64,000 nucleotides of DNA from Aphelocoma coerulescens (Eukaryota > Chordata > Aves > Passeriformes > Corvidae). Under the pieces are notes generated by a model. That model was not told the DNA's origin. It saw nothing but the letters and a program-made list of their open reading frames with translations, and searched no databases. The first letter of the stretch is position 1. Each line of letters starts with the position of its first letter. Made by a program: the position numbers and the translations under genes. This document shows positions 46,530-56,887 of this stretch, piece by piece. The stretch lies in the NCBI RefSeq assembly GCF_041296385.1, contig NW_027184063.1, positions 1,116,001 through 1,180,000 of the forward strand, written 5' to 3'.

Positions 46530-46690
46530 GACCATAGTCCTGTTGGAGTTCTGCTCCTGCCCTGGATCTCTTGAGTGTTGCCAGAAGGCCTCAAACCCAG
46601 ATTTTATATGCTCAGGTTCAGGTGGGGAATGCTCAGCTCCTCCCCAGGGTGGGCAGTTTCACAATGGAATGATGTCATCCTGGGAGTCAT
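46530..46690 (-). promoter_or_regulatory. Putative TATA promoter of the U4 zinc-finger pseudogene
   Basis: TATAAAA on the minus strand at 46,608-46,602, with the CRE-like element still present upstream. It is intact although the gene is broken. Confidence 0.45.
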
Positions 46691-47685
46691 GGGATATTTT
46701 GGGAGCCTTGATGGTCTCAGTCCTTGCAGCTGCCCATTGTGCTGGGGCCATTCAGTCCATGATGGCCCATCAGCAGAGGTGAGCCCTCAGGCTGGGTGGG
46801 ACTGTGCTGCTGCTGCTACCCCGGAGGGAGTTATCCCAGCTGAGTCATTGGTGTGCAGAAAAAGAAACACTGCCCTGCCTCCCAGGGTTTGCCTCTCCTT
46901 CCTTATCTCATTTAACAGCCAGCTCCTCATAGCCTGAGGGGTTGGGGGTGCACTGGGCAGCTCCTGCAAAGGACCCATCATGAACAGCTCATCAGAAATG
47001 AGATAAGGGGAGTGGAATGCACAGTTTGGTCTCACCCACAGAGGGCTAAAGTGGCACCCTGCTCCTGTCAGCAGCACAGGCTGGCAGGGAGATGGCATTG
47101 TAAGGTCTTGCTCCACTTGGCTTTCAGCCCACTAACCCACGGGCAGGGTCCCTTCCCACCCCAATCCTTCCGGGCTTCTGGCAGGGACTCGCTTGCCTTT
47201 CCTTCCTCCCTCTGCTTCCAGCTGGGAATGTGCTGGGAAATGTCCAGCAAAGCAGCCTTTGCTGTCTGCTCTGGGAGCCCACCCAGCTGCTGGACCTTGT
47301 CCCCTGGCCCTGCACAGCTCCCGTGGGAGGCACGGCAGGACCAGCACCCTGCGAGCCTCGGGAATGCCCCTCTGGCATCCACGGCACACCCTCCAGGCAT
47401 CTGGAATTCCAGTTCCCAGCAAGGAGAAGATGTTCCTGCCCTTGAAGGCAAAGGTCTCAGGAAGGAGCCAAAAGCCAAGTGCTGCAAGATCTTCCAGTGA
47501 CATTTCACTGCCAGCCTTCATCACCTCATCCATGGTTGTTTTAGCTGGTGGATTGGGAACAAAATCAGGGGAGGGCCTTTGGTGGGAGCTGCCCTGGCTG
47601 CAGAGAGACACTGAGAGACAAACAGAGCAGGCAAAGAAAGGCAGAAGGGAAAGGAGAACACAAATACAATCAGCTGAGAAGGTGG
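46691..47685. other. Duplicated stretch without a recognised gene (U4, left part)
   Basis: Matches 1,990-2,985. The provirus insertion at 47,686 interrupts it, and the remainder continues at 56,888-58,735. Confidence 0.5.
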
Positions 47686-48147
47686 TGTTGCCCACCGACC
47701 ACAAACACAAACCAACAGAGAGTCAGTTTATGTGGTGCTTTATTCAGGGCCCGGGGACCTGGGGACTGGTGTCCCAAATCAGGCTTGCCAAAGACCTATC
47801 GTTTCACTCAGCTCTTTATACAGTTTCAAACATTGGCACACATACAAAACATTAACAATTGATAATCATACCCCAAGCCGTATATCTTCATGGTTGTCTA
47901 GTCTTAGATAATGCTCAACGAACTCCCACCACTGAAATCCCCCTTGCATGCCACATATATCGACCCAGAACTATTTACTTTTAGACATGTTCTCCATGCC
48001 CAGCTAATTCACTACTCCTAACTTCCCCACCCAGCACATTCCATTCCTGTTTCCCAAGAGAACTATTTCTACACCTGAGGCCTTACAGCCTAGCAGAGCC
48101 TTAGCCTTACTACTTCTAAAATCCAATATCCTATCCTTTTTGTAACA
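47686..48147 (-). repeat. 3' LTR of the provirus
   Basis: TGTTACAAAAAGG...GGGCAACA in minus sense. A TTTATA box-like sequence and TTTATT signals are present. Confidence 0.93.
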
Positions 48148-48162
48148 AGTCCCCCCTTTTGA
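48148..48162 (-). other. Polypurine tract of the provirus
   Basis: CAAAAGGGGGGACT in minus sense, directly against the 3' LTR. Confidence 0.8.
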
Positions 48163-48206
48163 GCATCCTTCGAGCTTCTTCTGGGTTCGCAAGGATGCTC
48201 AACAAT

Positions 48207-50789
48207 TCATGTTGCCGTTTCGCGATAAGCAGGAGGTGGAGTGGCTGGTTCTGCCAGAACTTCTCTTCGCATTATCGCCTTCATTATTCGCCGAGAGTGT
48301 TGACCTTCCTTGACAATCATTCCTAAAAGACACTTATATACTATTAAGGCAACTAAAATGATTATAACAATCATGATTCCATACTGTACAATTGAGGATA
48401 TCCATCCGGACATCCGAATTCCCAGGGAGCTGAACAGTTCTCCAACCCAATTATGTTCTGCCTCTTTCTGAATATTATTCACCTTTCCTTCAATCTGTTC
48501 TAATTGACTTATATCCTTTTCTACTTCCTGTGTAACATTCGGGATGTGAATGCAGCAATGATCATCTCTACCATGCAGATAGCCACATATGCCATGCTCC
48601 TTCAACAATATCATATCTAAAGCCATCCGATTTTGAATTGTCATCCTAGACGTAGCTTGTAACTGCAGATTTAAGTCCTTGAATCCCTTCTTGGTCACAG
48701 CCGCCAACCTTTCTGTTTGCCCCAACAATTTGTACAACATTTCCCTGCTTCGATATGATGATATTGGTGCAAAGAGAGATTCTAATACCCACCCAAATTT
48801 AACTCCTGAAGAAGGTCCATGCCAATCTTCCCCTTCTTCTAACCCTATGTCTCCAATTTCCTGACTTATATCTCGCTTATGTCTCATTTGTATTTCTGAG
48901 GCCGTCAATTTTGTCGATTTCCAAAAAGGACATAGAGTTGGAACTCCTAAAGTAATTTGTGTAGTTGGACCATCTACCGGCATATGAGTGGTCCAGTGTC
49001 CGTGACCCATTACCCAAACTAAATTTCCTGGAGCTCGGATTGATGTAGTTTTACAGTTTAACTCTCCTTCTGTATTTTTGTCTTTTATCGTGTGGTTATA
49101 TCCCCTACATTCACAGCCAAATCTCAAAAGTACCTTTACAGGCAGTAGACTCACAGACTCACTTGGGCTGTCACAAGTGAAGACCTTAGTGCAATTCCAA
49201 TCGGTCATTCCAGGTGCATCTTTTCTCCAACTACCCTGTCCTTGATAGGTCTTTGAGTAAGTTTGATTTTTCCGTCCCTTCCAATAAATACACCATTGAA
49301 CTGTTCCTATGTAACTATAGGTTTCTAACAAACTAGGTCCCCAGATTGTCTGCCATTGCTCCATGGTAGTTGTGTTTGTAACATTCTGGCATATTATTTC
49401 AAAATATTGTTCAGTTGCCGGGACTTGTAGCGTTTGCCTCTCATCGTATTCACACCATCCTACTCCATGGAATCTTCCGATTTTGGTAAATACAGCATTC
49501 GGAAGCTTGTAACAATCTGCTCGGTTCCCCGGGGTTTTCCAGTGTTTCCTTATCACATTTGTCCGATTAACCAATTTAGTTCGGATCCTAGTCTCCTGGG
49601 TACAACTTAAGGTAACTGTTCAATTAGATGCAGGCATGTCTGGAGCTGGTATAATTCCCCATGGTATAGGATCTCCTGCCACATGGGGCAAAGGCAGACA
49701 TGCAGTGATTGCTGATACATTTTGTGTTTGCCCAAAATCCCTAATTAACCCCACAATCAGATTCTCTGGTTTGGTTCGGATTTCATCCTCTGGTACCTGC
49801 CGAGTCACCCTTGTTCTTTCAACATAAACACTAATCATCCCGGTTGCCCACCAATCATCTTGAGCAACCCAACACCAGTATTGTCCATTATCTTGCTGTT
49901 CCAGGACCTCTTTAATTACTAACACTATTTCTTGGGGTTTTCTTCTAATTTGATATTTCCCTTGAGCCACCAAGTTCTGTCCTCCAAACCACCATTCATA
50001 CTCAGTGTAGCTTTCAGTTGGTATCCTACATCTTAAAACCAAATCCTGCCCTTCCTTTGCGTTATATATTTTCTGTTCAGGCTTGATTCCTCGATCCTGT
50101 TGTAATACCACTTCTACCTTCCTGACCCCATAACCTCCCCTATTACCACAAACAAGAACACAAAGGTATTTACCCTCCGATCTACCAATCTCTGAGTTCG
50201 TTATATTCAACCATCCTCTGCTTTCATTTCCCTGCGTCCACCAACTTGTCCCTTGTACCTGTGGATTCCACATTTCCTGTGTTGTGTTCCATTTCCACCA
50301 TTTCATTCCAATCTGTTTCTGACACCCTGTTTCAAATTTATGAGTACATTTTATTCTGAGGGGAGGTCCGTCCCACATATCTACTTTCCCATTTGGGAGA
50401 GTCACCTGGACCTTATTTTCCGGTTCTGTTTGGGAGATATTTAAAATGTCAAGATTTACGAATCCATAATCATAACTCCCTTTTATCCAAACTATACAAG
50501 CATATTTCCCTGTTCTGGCCTTTGTTACATTGGATATCTGCAGGGTAGTCCTACCTTTTTGCTGCTTCTCATCCCAGACCGTTTCTACTCCTTTATCTTG
50601 AATTTGATCTTTGGTGATCCATTTCCATCGTGCCCTGACTCTGTCCCATCCAGCTCCCTGGTCATCGACAAACAAACATGTGAGATTTACATTTGAATTC
50701 TCCGGTACCCACACCCTCGATTCAGGTATTGTGATTTTAACAAAGGTTTCAACAATTATTATTTTACTCAAGAGTAACAACAACAGCAT
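48207..50789 (-). pseudogene. env: env with three Ig-like domains, SU and TM; one in-frame TGA
   Basis: The ATG at 50,789 overlaps the pol stop as TAATG. A signal peptide (MLLLLLLLSKIIIVETF) is followed by three Ig-like domains: about 50,740-50,450 (NLTC...KWI...ARTGKYAC), 50,400-50,100 (LRIKC...KWW...SEGKYLC) and 50,085-49,820 (LVLRC...WWF...QDNGQYWC). A TGA at 49,622-49,620 interrupts the frame, which continues in the same phase through a cysteine-rich surface region, a furin-type RHKR (48,884-48,873), a fusion-subunit heptad region, an immunosuppressive-domain-like helix (IQNRMALDMILLKEHG) with CX9CC, a membrane anchor (about 48,390-48,335) and a tail with PPPAY. Env normally mediates receptor binding and fusion. 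With the TGA only the Ig part would be made, as a secreted product. Confidence 0.88.
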
Positions 50790-53700
50790 TAATTTTTGGC
50801 TTTGAACACCATTCTTGTGGGAGATAGGGGTTCCACCGACCATCGGGAGGGGACCTTTTTGACCCGTGTGTAATGGATCCAGCTGTTGATCCCGTCGACC
50901 TTGACGGCGGTGTAAGTTGTCATTATCACTTGATGGGGGCCGTCCCATGTTTCCTTCAGAGGCTCCACCGACCAGTTCTTCACATAAACTTGGTCTCCTG
51001 GGTGAATATCGTGAGCAGGAGTGTCCAGAGGTAACGGTCGATTCCACTCCAGCGTGGATCTCAGTGCTGCAAGGGTCTTATTTAAAGACAAAACATAATT
51101 TACAATCATCTGATCCCCAATTACATGTGGGTCCCCTTGATAGGTTACAGCATGATATGGTTTGCTGTACAAAATTTCATACGGACTTACCCCTATCCTT
51201 TCTCATGGTTTAATCCTAATCCTCAGAAGGGCTAGAGGCAATGCTTGGGGCCACTGTATTTTAGCTTCTTGACAAATCTTTTTAATTTGATTTTTCAGAG
51301 TTTGATTCATTCGTTCCACCTGACCACTAGATTGAGGTCTCCAGGGGGTGTGTAAGTGCCACTGAATTCCCAGAATAGTAGAAACTTCCTGCACGATTCC
51401 TGCAGTAAAATGTGGTCCTCTATCTGATGATATTCCTAAAGGAACCCCAAACCTCGGAATAATTTCCTTGAGAAGGGTTTTCACTACCTCCTTGGCCTGG
51501 TTCGTCCTGCAAGGGAAAGCTTCGGGCCATCCTGAAAAGGTGCACACATAAACTAGTAAGTACTTGTATGCCTGAGATTTTGGTAACTCGGAAAAATCTA
51601 TTTGCCAGTAATCCCCTGGTTGTGGCCCTACACGTATTTTCCCCATTTGGACTTGTCTTCTAACCAACGGGTTATTTTTAATGCAAATCGGGCAGGTGGC
51701 ATTTATTCTTCTGGCCATTGTTATCATCGAATTAGAGAGTACTATTTTCTTTAGATGTTCTACCAATGCTTCTGCACCACAGTGGAGTTTGTTATGTTCA
51801 GTTTTCATGACTACTTTCATTAATTCCACTGGCAGTATAACTTGTCCGACCGGTGTTACATACCATCCTACAACATTCCTTCTTGCTCCAGTGAATTGTG
51901 CCAACCGTTCATCCTCCGGAGAGTAGCACGGTTTCTCTTCCAAATAAGGTGCAGCGGGATTTTCTCTTGTCGGTATCAGAGCCATTTGAGTCCAGACCAA
52001 TCTGGCTGCCTTTTTCGCAGCTTCATCTGCCATCCGATTCCCCTGAAATTCCTTCCCGGAGTCTGCTTGATGACCTCGGACATGCATGATCGCTACTGCT
52101 TTAGGTAAGTGTACAGCTTCCAACAACTGAATTATTACTTCCTTATGTTTGATCTGTGAGCCTTGAGAGATCAAAAGTCCTCTTTCTTTCCACAGAGCCC
52201 CATGGATGTGAACTACACCAAATGCATACTTTGAATCAGTCCAAATGTTCACTTTCCTGTCTCTACTAAGGACCAATGCCCTTACCAACGCCCATACTTC
52301 TGCTTTTTGCGCTGAAGTTTCCGGAGGCAGTGCTTTAGCTTCCACTATTTCCTGGAGTGTCACCACAGCATACCCTGCATACCTGGTTCCATGCTCCATA
52401 AAACTGGATCCGTCCGTAAACAGCTCCACATCGGGATCTGCCATCGGGACATCTTTCAGATCTTCACGGCTGGCATACACTTGTTCGATCACCTCCACGC
52501 AGTCATGCTCCAGTTCTCCTTCCTCTTGGGTGGACCTAAGGAATTCTGCTGGATTGAGATAGTTGGTTATTTTCAATTCAACATCATCTTGTTCCCGCAA
52601 CTGAGCCTGGTACTGCATCATTCTGCTGGAGGAGAGCCAATGCCCCCCTTTTTGTTCCAAGACGGCTATGACCATGTGAGGTACATATACCGTGATGTGT
52701 TTTCCCAGTGTCAGTTTCCGTGCCTCCTGAATTAGGATTACCGTAGCAGCCACTGCTCGCAAACACCCTGGCCACCCTCTGCTCACCATGTCCAGCTGTT
52801 TCGAGAAGTACCCCACGGGCCTCTTCCATGACCCCAATCACTGTGTGAGTACTCCTAAAGCTAATCTCTGCCTTTCATGCACATACAATTGAAAGTCTTT
52901 TGTCAGGTCAGGCAGACCCAGAGCGGGGGCCTCTTTGAGTGCTTGCTTCAATTCCTGAAAGGCCTTGTGCTGTGTCTTACCCCACTTGAATTCGGGTTCC
53001 TTGATTGTTTCGTACAGTGGTTTGGCCATAAGTCCGAAATTCGGAATCCACAGGCGACACCAGCCAACCATTCCTAGGAAAGATCTTAGTTCCTGATTAT
53101 TTCGTGGTACAGGGATTGCACAGATGGCTTGAATGCGGTTTACCCCTATTCTCCTGACTCCTTGTGATATTTCACATCCCAGATAAATCACCTTCTGTTG
53201 CACCAGCTGCGCTTTTTCCTTGGATACTCGGTATCCTGCCTGACCCAACATGTTTAATAGTTTAATTGTTAACTTTGAGCACAGTCCCCGCTCCTCTGTT
53301 CCCAGGAGTATGTCATCCACATATTGTAAAACAACATAAGAAAAAGGAGAATCTTTTACCTTGGTAGTTTTCCATTCCTCTAACTCCTTTGCTAGCTGGT
53401 TTCCAAAAATGGTGGGTGAACACTTAAATCCTTGTGGCAACCTGGTCCATGTTAACTGTCGCTTGCGGCGAGTGTCTGGGCTTTCCCATTCAAAGGCGAA
53501 AATGTGTCGACTCTCGGGGGCCAGTGGGATGCAGAAGAAGGCGTCTTTTAGATCAATCACTGTGAACCACTGAAAATTCTCAGAAATCGATGTTAACAAT
53601 GTATATGGATTGGCCACCACCGGGTGTATATCTTTGGCAATTGCATTTACTGCTCTCAGGTCCTGCACCAACCTGTATTTCCCATTTGGTTTCCTTACCG

Positions 53701-54310
53701 GAAAGACTGGAGTATTAAATTCCGATTCGCATTCTTGTAAAATCCCTAATGCTATAAATTGCGTGATCATTGGGGCAATTCCTTTCCTGGCTTCCAAACT
53801 GATAGGGTACTGTCGAACTCTTACCGGGTGTGCCCCTTCCTTTAATTCAATTTTCACAGGAACGGCTACCCTGGATCTGCCCGGGGTCCCTGTTTCCCAT
53901 ACCCACGGGACTACTGCCTGCTCTATTTCCTGGGGTATCTCCTCTGTCTTTGTCTCTTTAATCACAAAAAGTTTTGCCAGATTCCCCTCCGGGATTTCTA
54001 GTTTAGCACGCCCTTTCTCAAATATGATTTTTGCATCCAGTGCCGATAATAAATCTCTCCCCAACAAGCATTCCGGGCTGCTTGGCATATATAAAAACTG
54101 GTGATCCAATTCTTTGTTTCCAAATTTGATTTCCAGTGGCCGCAAGAATGACCTCTCCACCACCTCCCCCGACACCCCTACTACTTTCACAACTGAATCA
54201 CTTAACGGTCCTATTTGTTCATTGATTGCAGAGAAAGTGGCTCCTGTATCTACCCTAAATTCCCTGGGCCCCCCGTCAACTTCCAGGACCACTTTTAGAT
54301 CTTTATCTAG
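50789..54310 (-). pseudogene. pol: pol: protease, RT, RNase H, integrase; two in-frame TGAs
   Basis: In the same phase as the 3' part of gag, after a UGA. Protease active site VDTGA near 54,250; RT with IDLKDAFF, LPQGFKCSPTIFG and YVDD (53,323-53,312); RNase H with FTDGSS and WTDSKYAFG; integrase with an HHCC-like region (CPICIKN), catalytic region WQIDF / SSDRGPHF / GQVERMNQ and a C-terminal GDQVYVKNW...GIxxWIHYTRVK domain typical of gammaretroviruses. TGA codons at 52,840-52,838 (after RT, before RNase H) and 51,205-51,203 (late integrase) interrupt an otherwise open frame. The enzymes mature the particle, copy its RNA and integrate the DNA; full-length pol is not encoded here without readthrough. 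Confidence 0.92.
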
Positions 54311-54316
54311 TCAGCT
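54308..54316 (-). promoter_or_regulatory. Probable gag-pol stop-codon readthrough site (UGA CUA G)
   Basis: The gag stop reads AGC TGA CTA GAT, and pol continues in the same frame. UGA followed by CUA is a known efficient readthrough context, and gammaretroviruses make Gag-Pol by readthrough. A downstream pseudoknot was not tested. Confidence 0.7.
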
Positions 54317-56018
54317 CTGATTTTGATAGCTCCCCATCATAAAGGCTTGAGCGACACCTTGTGGTCCTGGCGCGAAAGGGTTTAACCCATCATTCGCATT
54401 CATTCCCTGATTCATGGGATTCCCTCCTGGAAAGTTACTCATCGGTGTCCCCATCCCCAAATTGAGGGGGCACTCATTCTTCCAATGACCTTCGGCGAAG
54501 CATCGGGCGCACTGACTGGGCCCCAATTTACCTCTACCCCTACCCATCATCTGGTTCCCTACATTCTGATTCACAAAACCTCCGAAACCACCTCTTCCCA
54601 TGCCCCCGTTTCCTCTGCCTCGTCCCCTCCCCCAGCCTCTCACATTCATCTGACTTGCCTGTTGTAACACTGCCAACATGCTTGCTTGTTGCTTCTTCAC
54701 TGCCTCTTTCTCTCTATTATTGTACACTTTCCACACTACTTCAAGCATTTTCTCCAAGTCCCGAGTATCATTCCCTTCTAGCTTTTGTAGCTTCCTCCTA
54801 ATATCCTCCTGTGACTGTCCCATAAATATCAAGGCCATTTGCAGTTTTCCTGCCTCCGATTCCACGTCTAAGTCTGTATACCTCCGCGCTATTTCTTTCA
54901 GCCTCTCCAAGAACGCAGATGGTGACTACCTTATCCTGTCTTACCGCATACAACTTAGACCAATTTAAAGTCTTTGGAATTCCCCTCTGAATTCCTTCCA
55001 CCAACAGCTCCTGATAAACCTGCAACCTATGATACTCTTCTGCCAAATTAGGGTTCCATTCTGGATCTTCCCTTGGTACTATTTCATTCACATTCCCTAT
55101 TCCTTGTAGTGCTGGTGCTCGCAACTGAATCATATCCCTTGCCCGATTAGACATAGCTTTAAATACCATCTCCTTTTCCGTAGAATCCATTATCGAGTCT
55201 AGCAACACCTGTAGGTCATTCCAGTCCGGATTCTGTGTCTTTATTACCATTTTCACCACCCGAGCCACTTTTTCAGGATTTTCTCTATAAGCTCCTGCAG
55301 ATTGCTTCCAAATTATTAAATCATTGGGGGAAAACGGAACTTTCACTCTGACCCGATCCCCTGTTGGTCCAACTGCTTCTCGCAATGGGGCCATTAGATG
55401 TGCTCGAGAAGCGCTTTTTCCCCTGTCCAGACGCCCTCTGCGAGTACGCTGGGAGAGCGGAGTTCGGGATTGTTCCCTCCCTCTCTCCCTGGGCTCGGGA
55501 GTTCGGGATCGTTCCCTCTCTCCTTCCTCGGAGTCAGATTCCTCTTCCGAAGAATCTGAGTCCGGGAGGGGGAGGTTGACTGGGTCGGATGGTGATACCA
55601 ACAAAGACACATCCTCCTCAGGCTCAGAAAACCGTAGCCTTCGCTCTTTACAACCCGCGCATTCCTCTGGTTCCGTTTCTAACACCATCATTCCACATTT
55701 CCTCTGCCAGTCCTTTTTTCCTATTAGCTGATAAAACAAATCCAAATAGGGTATCTCATCCCACTTCTCATTTTCCCGTAAATACCGCATCATGGGGGTT
55801 ATAATTTCAGAATTAATAGTGCCATTCCACTGCCACTGCATCCCCCCAGTTTCATATTCAGGCCATACCTTATTACAATAATCAATCAATTCTCTTTTCC
55901 GCAGCTCCCGTCCCAATTTACCCTCCTTCCAATGACTTAGCAAACACCCGAGGGGAGAATCCTCCGGAATATCCTTATCTGAACTTGACAAAGCCCGAAA
56001 CACCTGCAACGGCATCAT
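54311..56018 (-). pseudogene. gag: gag: matrix, capsid, nucleocapsid; one frameshift
   Basis: The first ATG in the matrix frame is at about 56,018 (MMPLQ). Matrix-like sequence (SPLGCLLSHWKEGKLG), an acidic then RS/RTP-repeat linker, a gammaretrovirus-type capsid (PFSPNDLIIWKQ near 55,340) and nucleocapsid with one zinc knuckle CARCFAEGHWKNEC near 54,500. A one-base shift at about 54,932-54,921 separates capsid from the rest. There is no Met-Gly start, so the matrix start may be altered. I see no PPxY, P(T/S)AP or YPxL late motif. The nucleocapsid frame ends in UGA CUA. Confidence 0.88.
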
Positions 56019-56401
56019 TCCAGAGGTATGCAACCACACAATAACGCACACAACTAATAACACACAGACTAATACCAATACCAATTACCACAATATCCAA
56101 TTCCCTCCTTGCTTATCTCGTCGCCGCGAGAAGCAAGGGCTGGCTCTGGAAAGCTTTCGCTCTGTCTGACGGCCAGCGCCTAGGCTTTATAATCCCAAAC
56201 CAATGCCCCAACCCTGCGAGTAGAGACTCGTCTTACCGGGCAGGCTACCACCACCGGTTTAAAAGGAATAAAGCACCTTGTGGGCTTACCTCACGGTTGT
56301 CCGTCGGACGCGGGGTCAGGCACGGGCTGATGTCTCCCCAGAAATCACCTGGTGCCGGCACGGAGCAGATCACCCCGCGAACCGCCCCTATGACCCCCGG
56401 A

Positions 56402-56419
56402 GTCCCACCTGGGTCGCCA
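56402..56419 (-). other. Primer-binding-site-like sequence
   Basis: TGGCGACCCAGGTGGGAC in minus sense, six bases inside the 5' LTR. The 3' half resembles tRNA-Arg type T-arm sequence, but the match is from memory and the gap to the LTR is longer than usual. Confidence 0.5.
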
Positions 56420-56425
56420 GAAAAC

Positions 56426-56887
56426 TGTTGCCCACCGACCACAAACACAAACCAACAGAGAGTCAGTTTATGCGGTGCTTTATTCAGGGCCCGGGGACCT
56501 GGGGACTGGTGTCCCAAATCAGGCTTGCCAAAGACCTATCGTTTCACTCAGCTCTTTATACAGTTTCAAACATTGGCACACATACAAAACATTAACAATT
56601 GATAATCATACCCCAAGCCGTATATCTTCATGGTTGTCTAGTCTTAGATAATGCTCAACGAACTCCCACCACTGAAATCCCCCTTGCATGCCACATATAT
56701 CGACCCAGAACTATTTACTTTTAGACATGTTCTCCATGCCCAGCTAATTCACTACTCCTAACTTCCCCACCCAGCACATTCCATTCCTGTTTCCCAAGAG
56801 AACTATTTCTACACCTGAGGCCTTACAGCCTAGCAGAGCCTTAGCCTTACTACTTCTAAAATCCAATATCTTATCCTTTTTGTAACA
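56426..56887 (-). repeat. 5' LTR of the provirus
   Basis: 462 bp, identical to the 3' LTR except for C/T differences near 56,473 and 56,871. Confidence 0.93.

Larger units (their letters stand above)
47686..56887 (-). mobile_element. Young gammaretrovirus-like provirus, 9.2 kb
   Basis: LTRs of 462 bp each (5' 56,887-56,426; 3' 48,147-47,686) differ at only two positions by eye. The target duplication is GTGG, and three sister units show the empty site (GAAGGTGGCACTCTGG). Order on the minus strand: LTR, primer-site-like sequence, gag, pol, env, polypurine tract, LTR. The 4-bp duplication, the single-frame gag-stop-pol arrangement and the protease/RT/integrase motifs are gammaretrovirus-like. 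One gag frameshift and three in-frame TGA codons (two in pol, one in env) mean this copy does not encode a full set of proteins. Confidence 0.95.

Noticed and set aside
49620..50789. The Ig-like segment as a host Ig gene that merely lies next to a provirus
   Set aside because: It starts at a TAATG overlap with pol, shares the phase of SU/TM, and the whole block lies between LTRs with perfect target duplications.
51203..52840. The in-frame TGAs as selenocysteine or programmed readthrough codons
   Set aside because: Their contexts (CCA TGA GAA, CAG TGA TTG) are not readthrough contexts, no selenocysteine element is visible, and CpG decay explains them. Only the gag-pol UGA CUA is kept as a likely programmed site.
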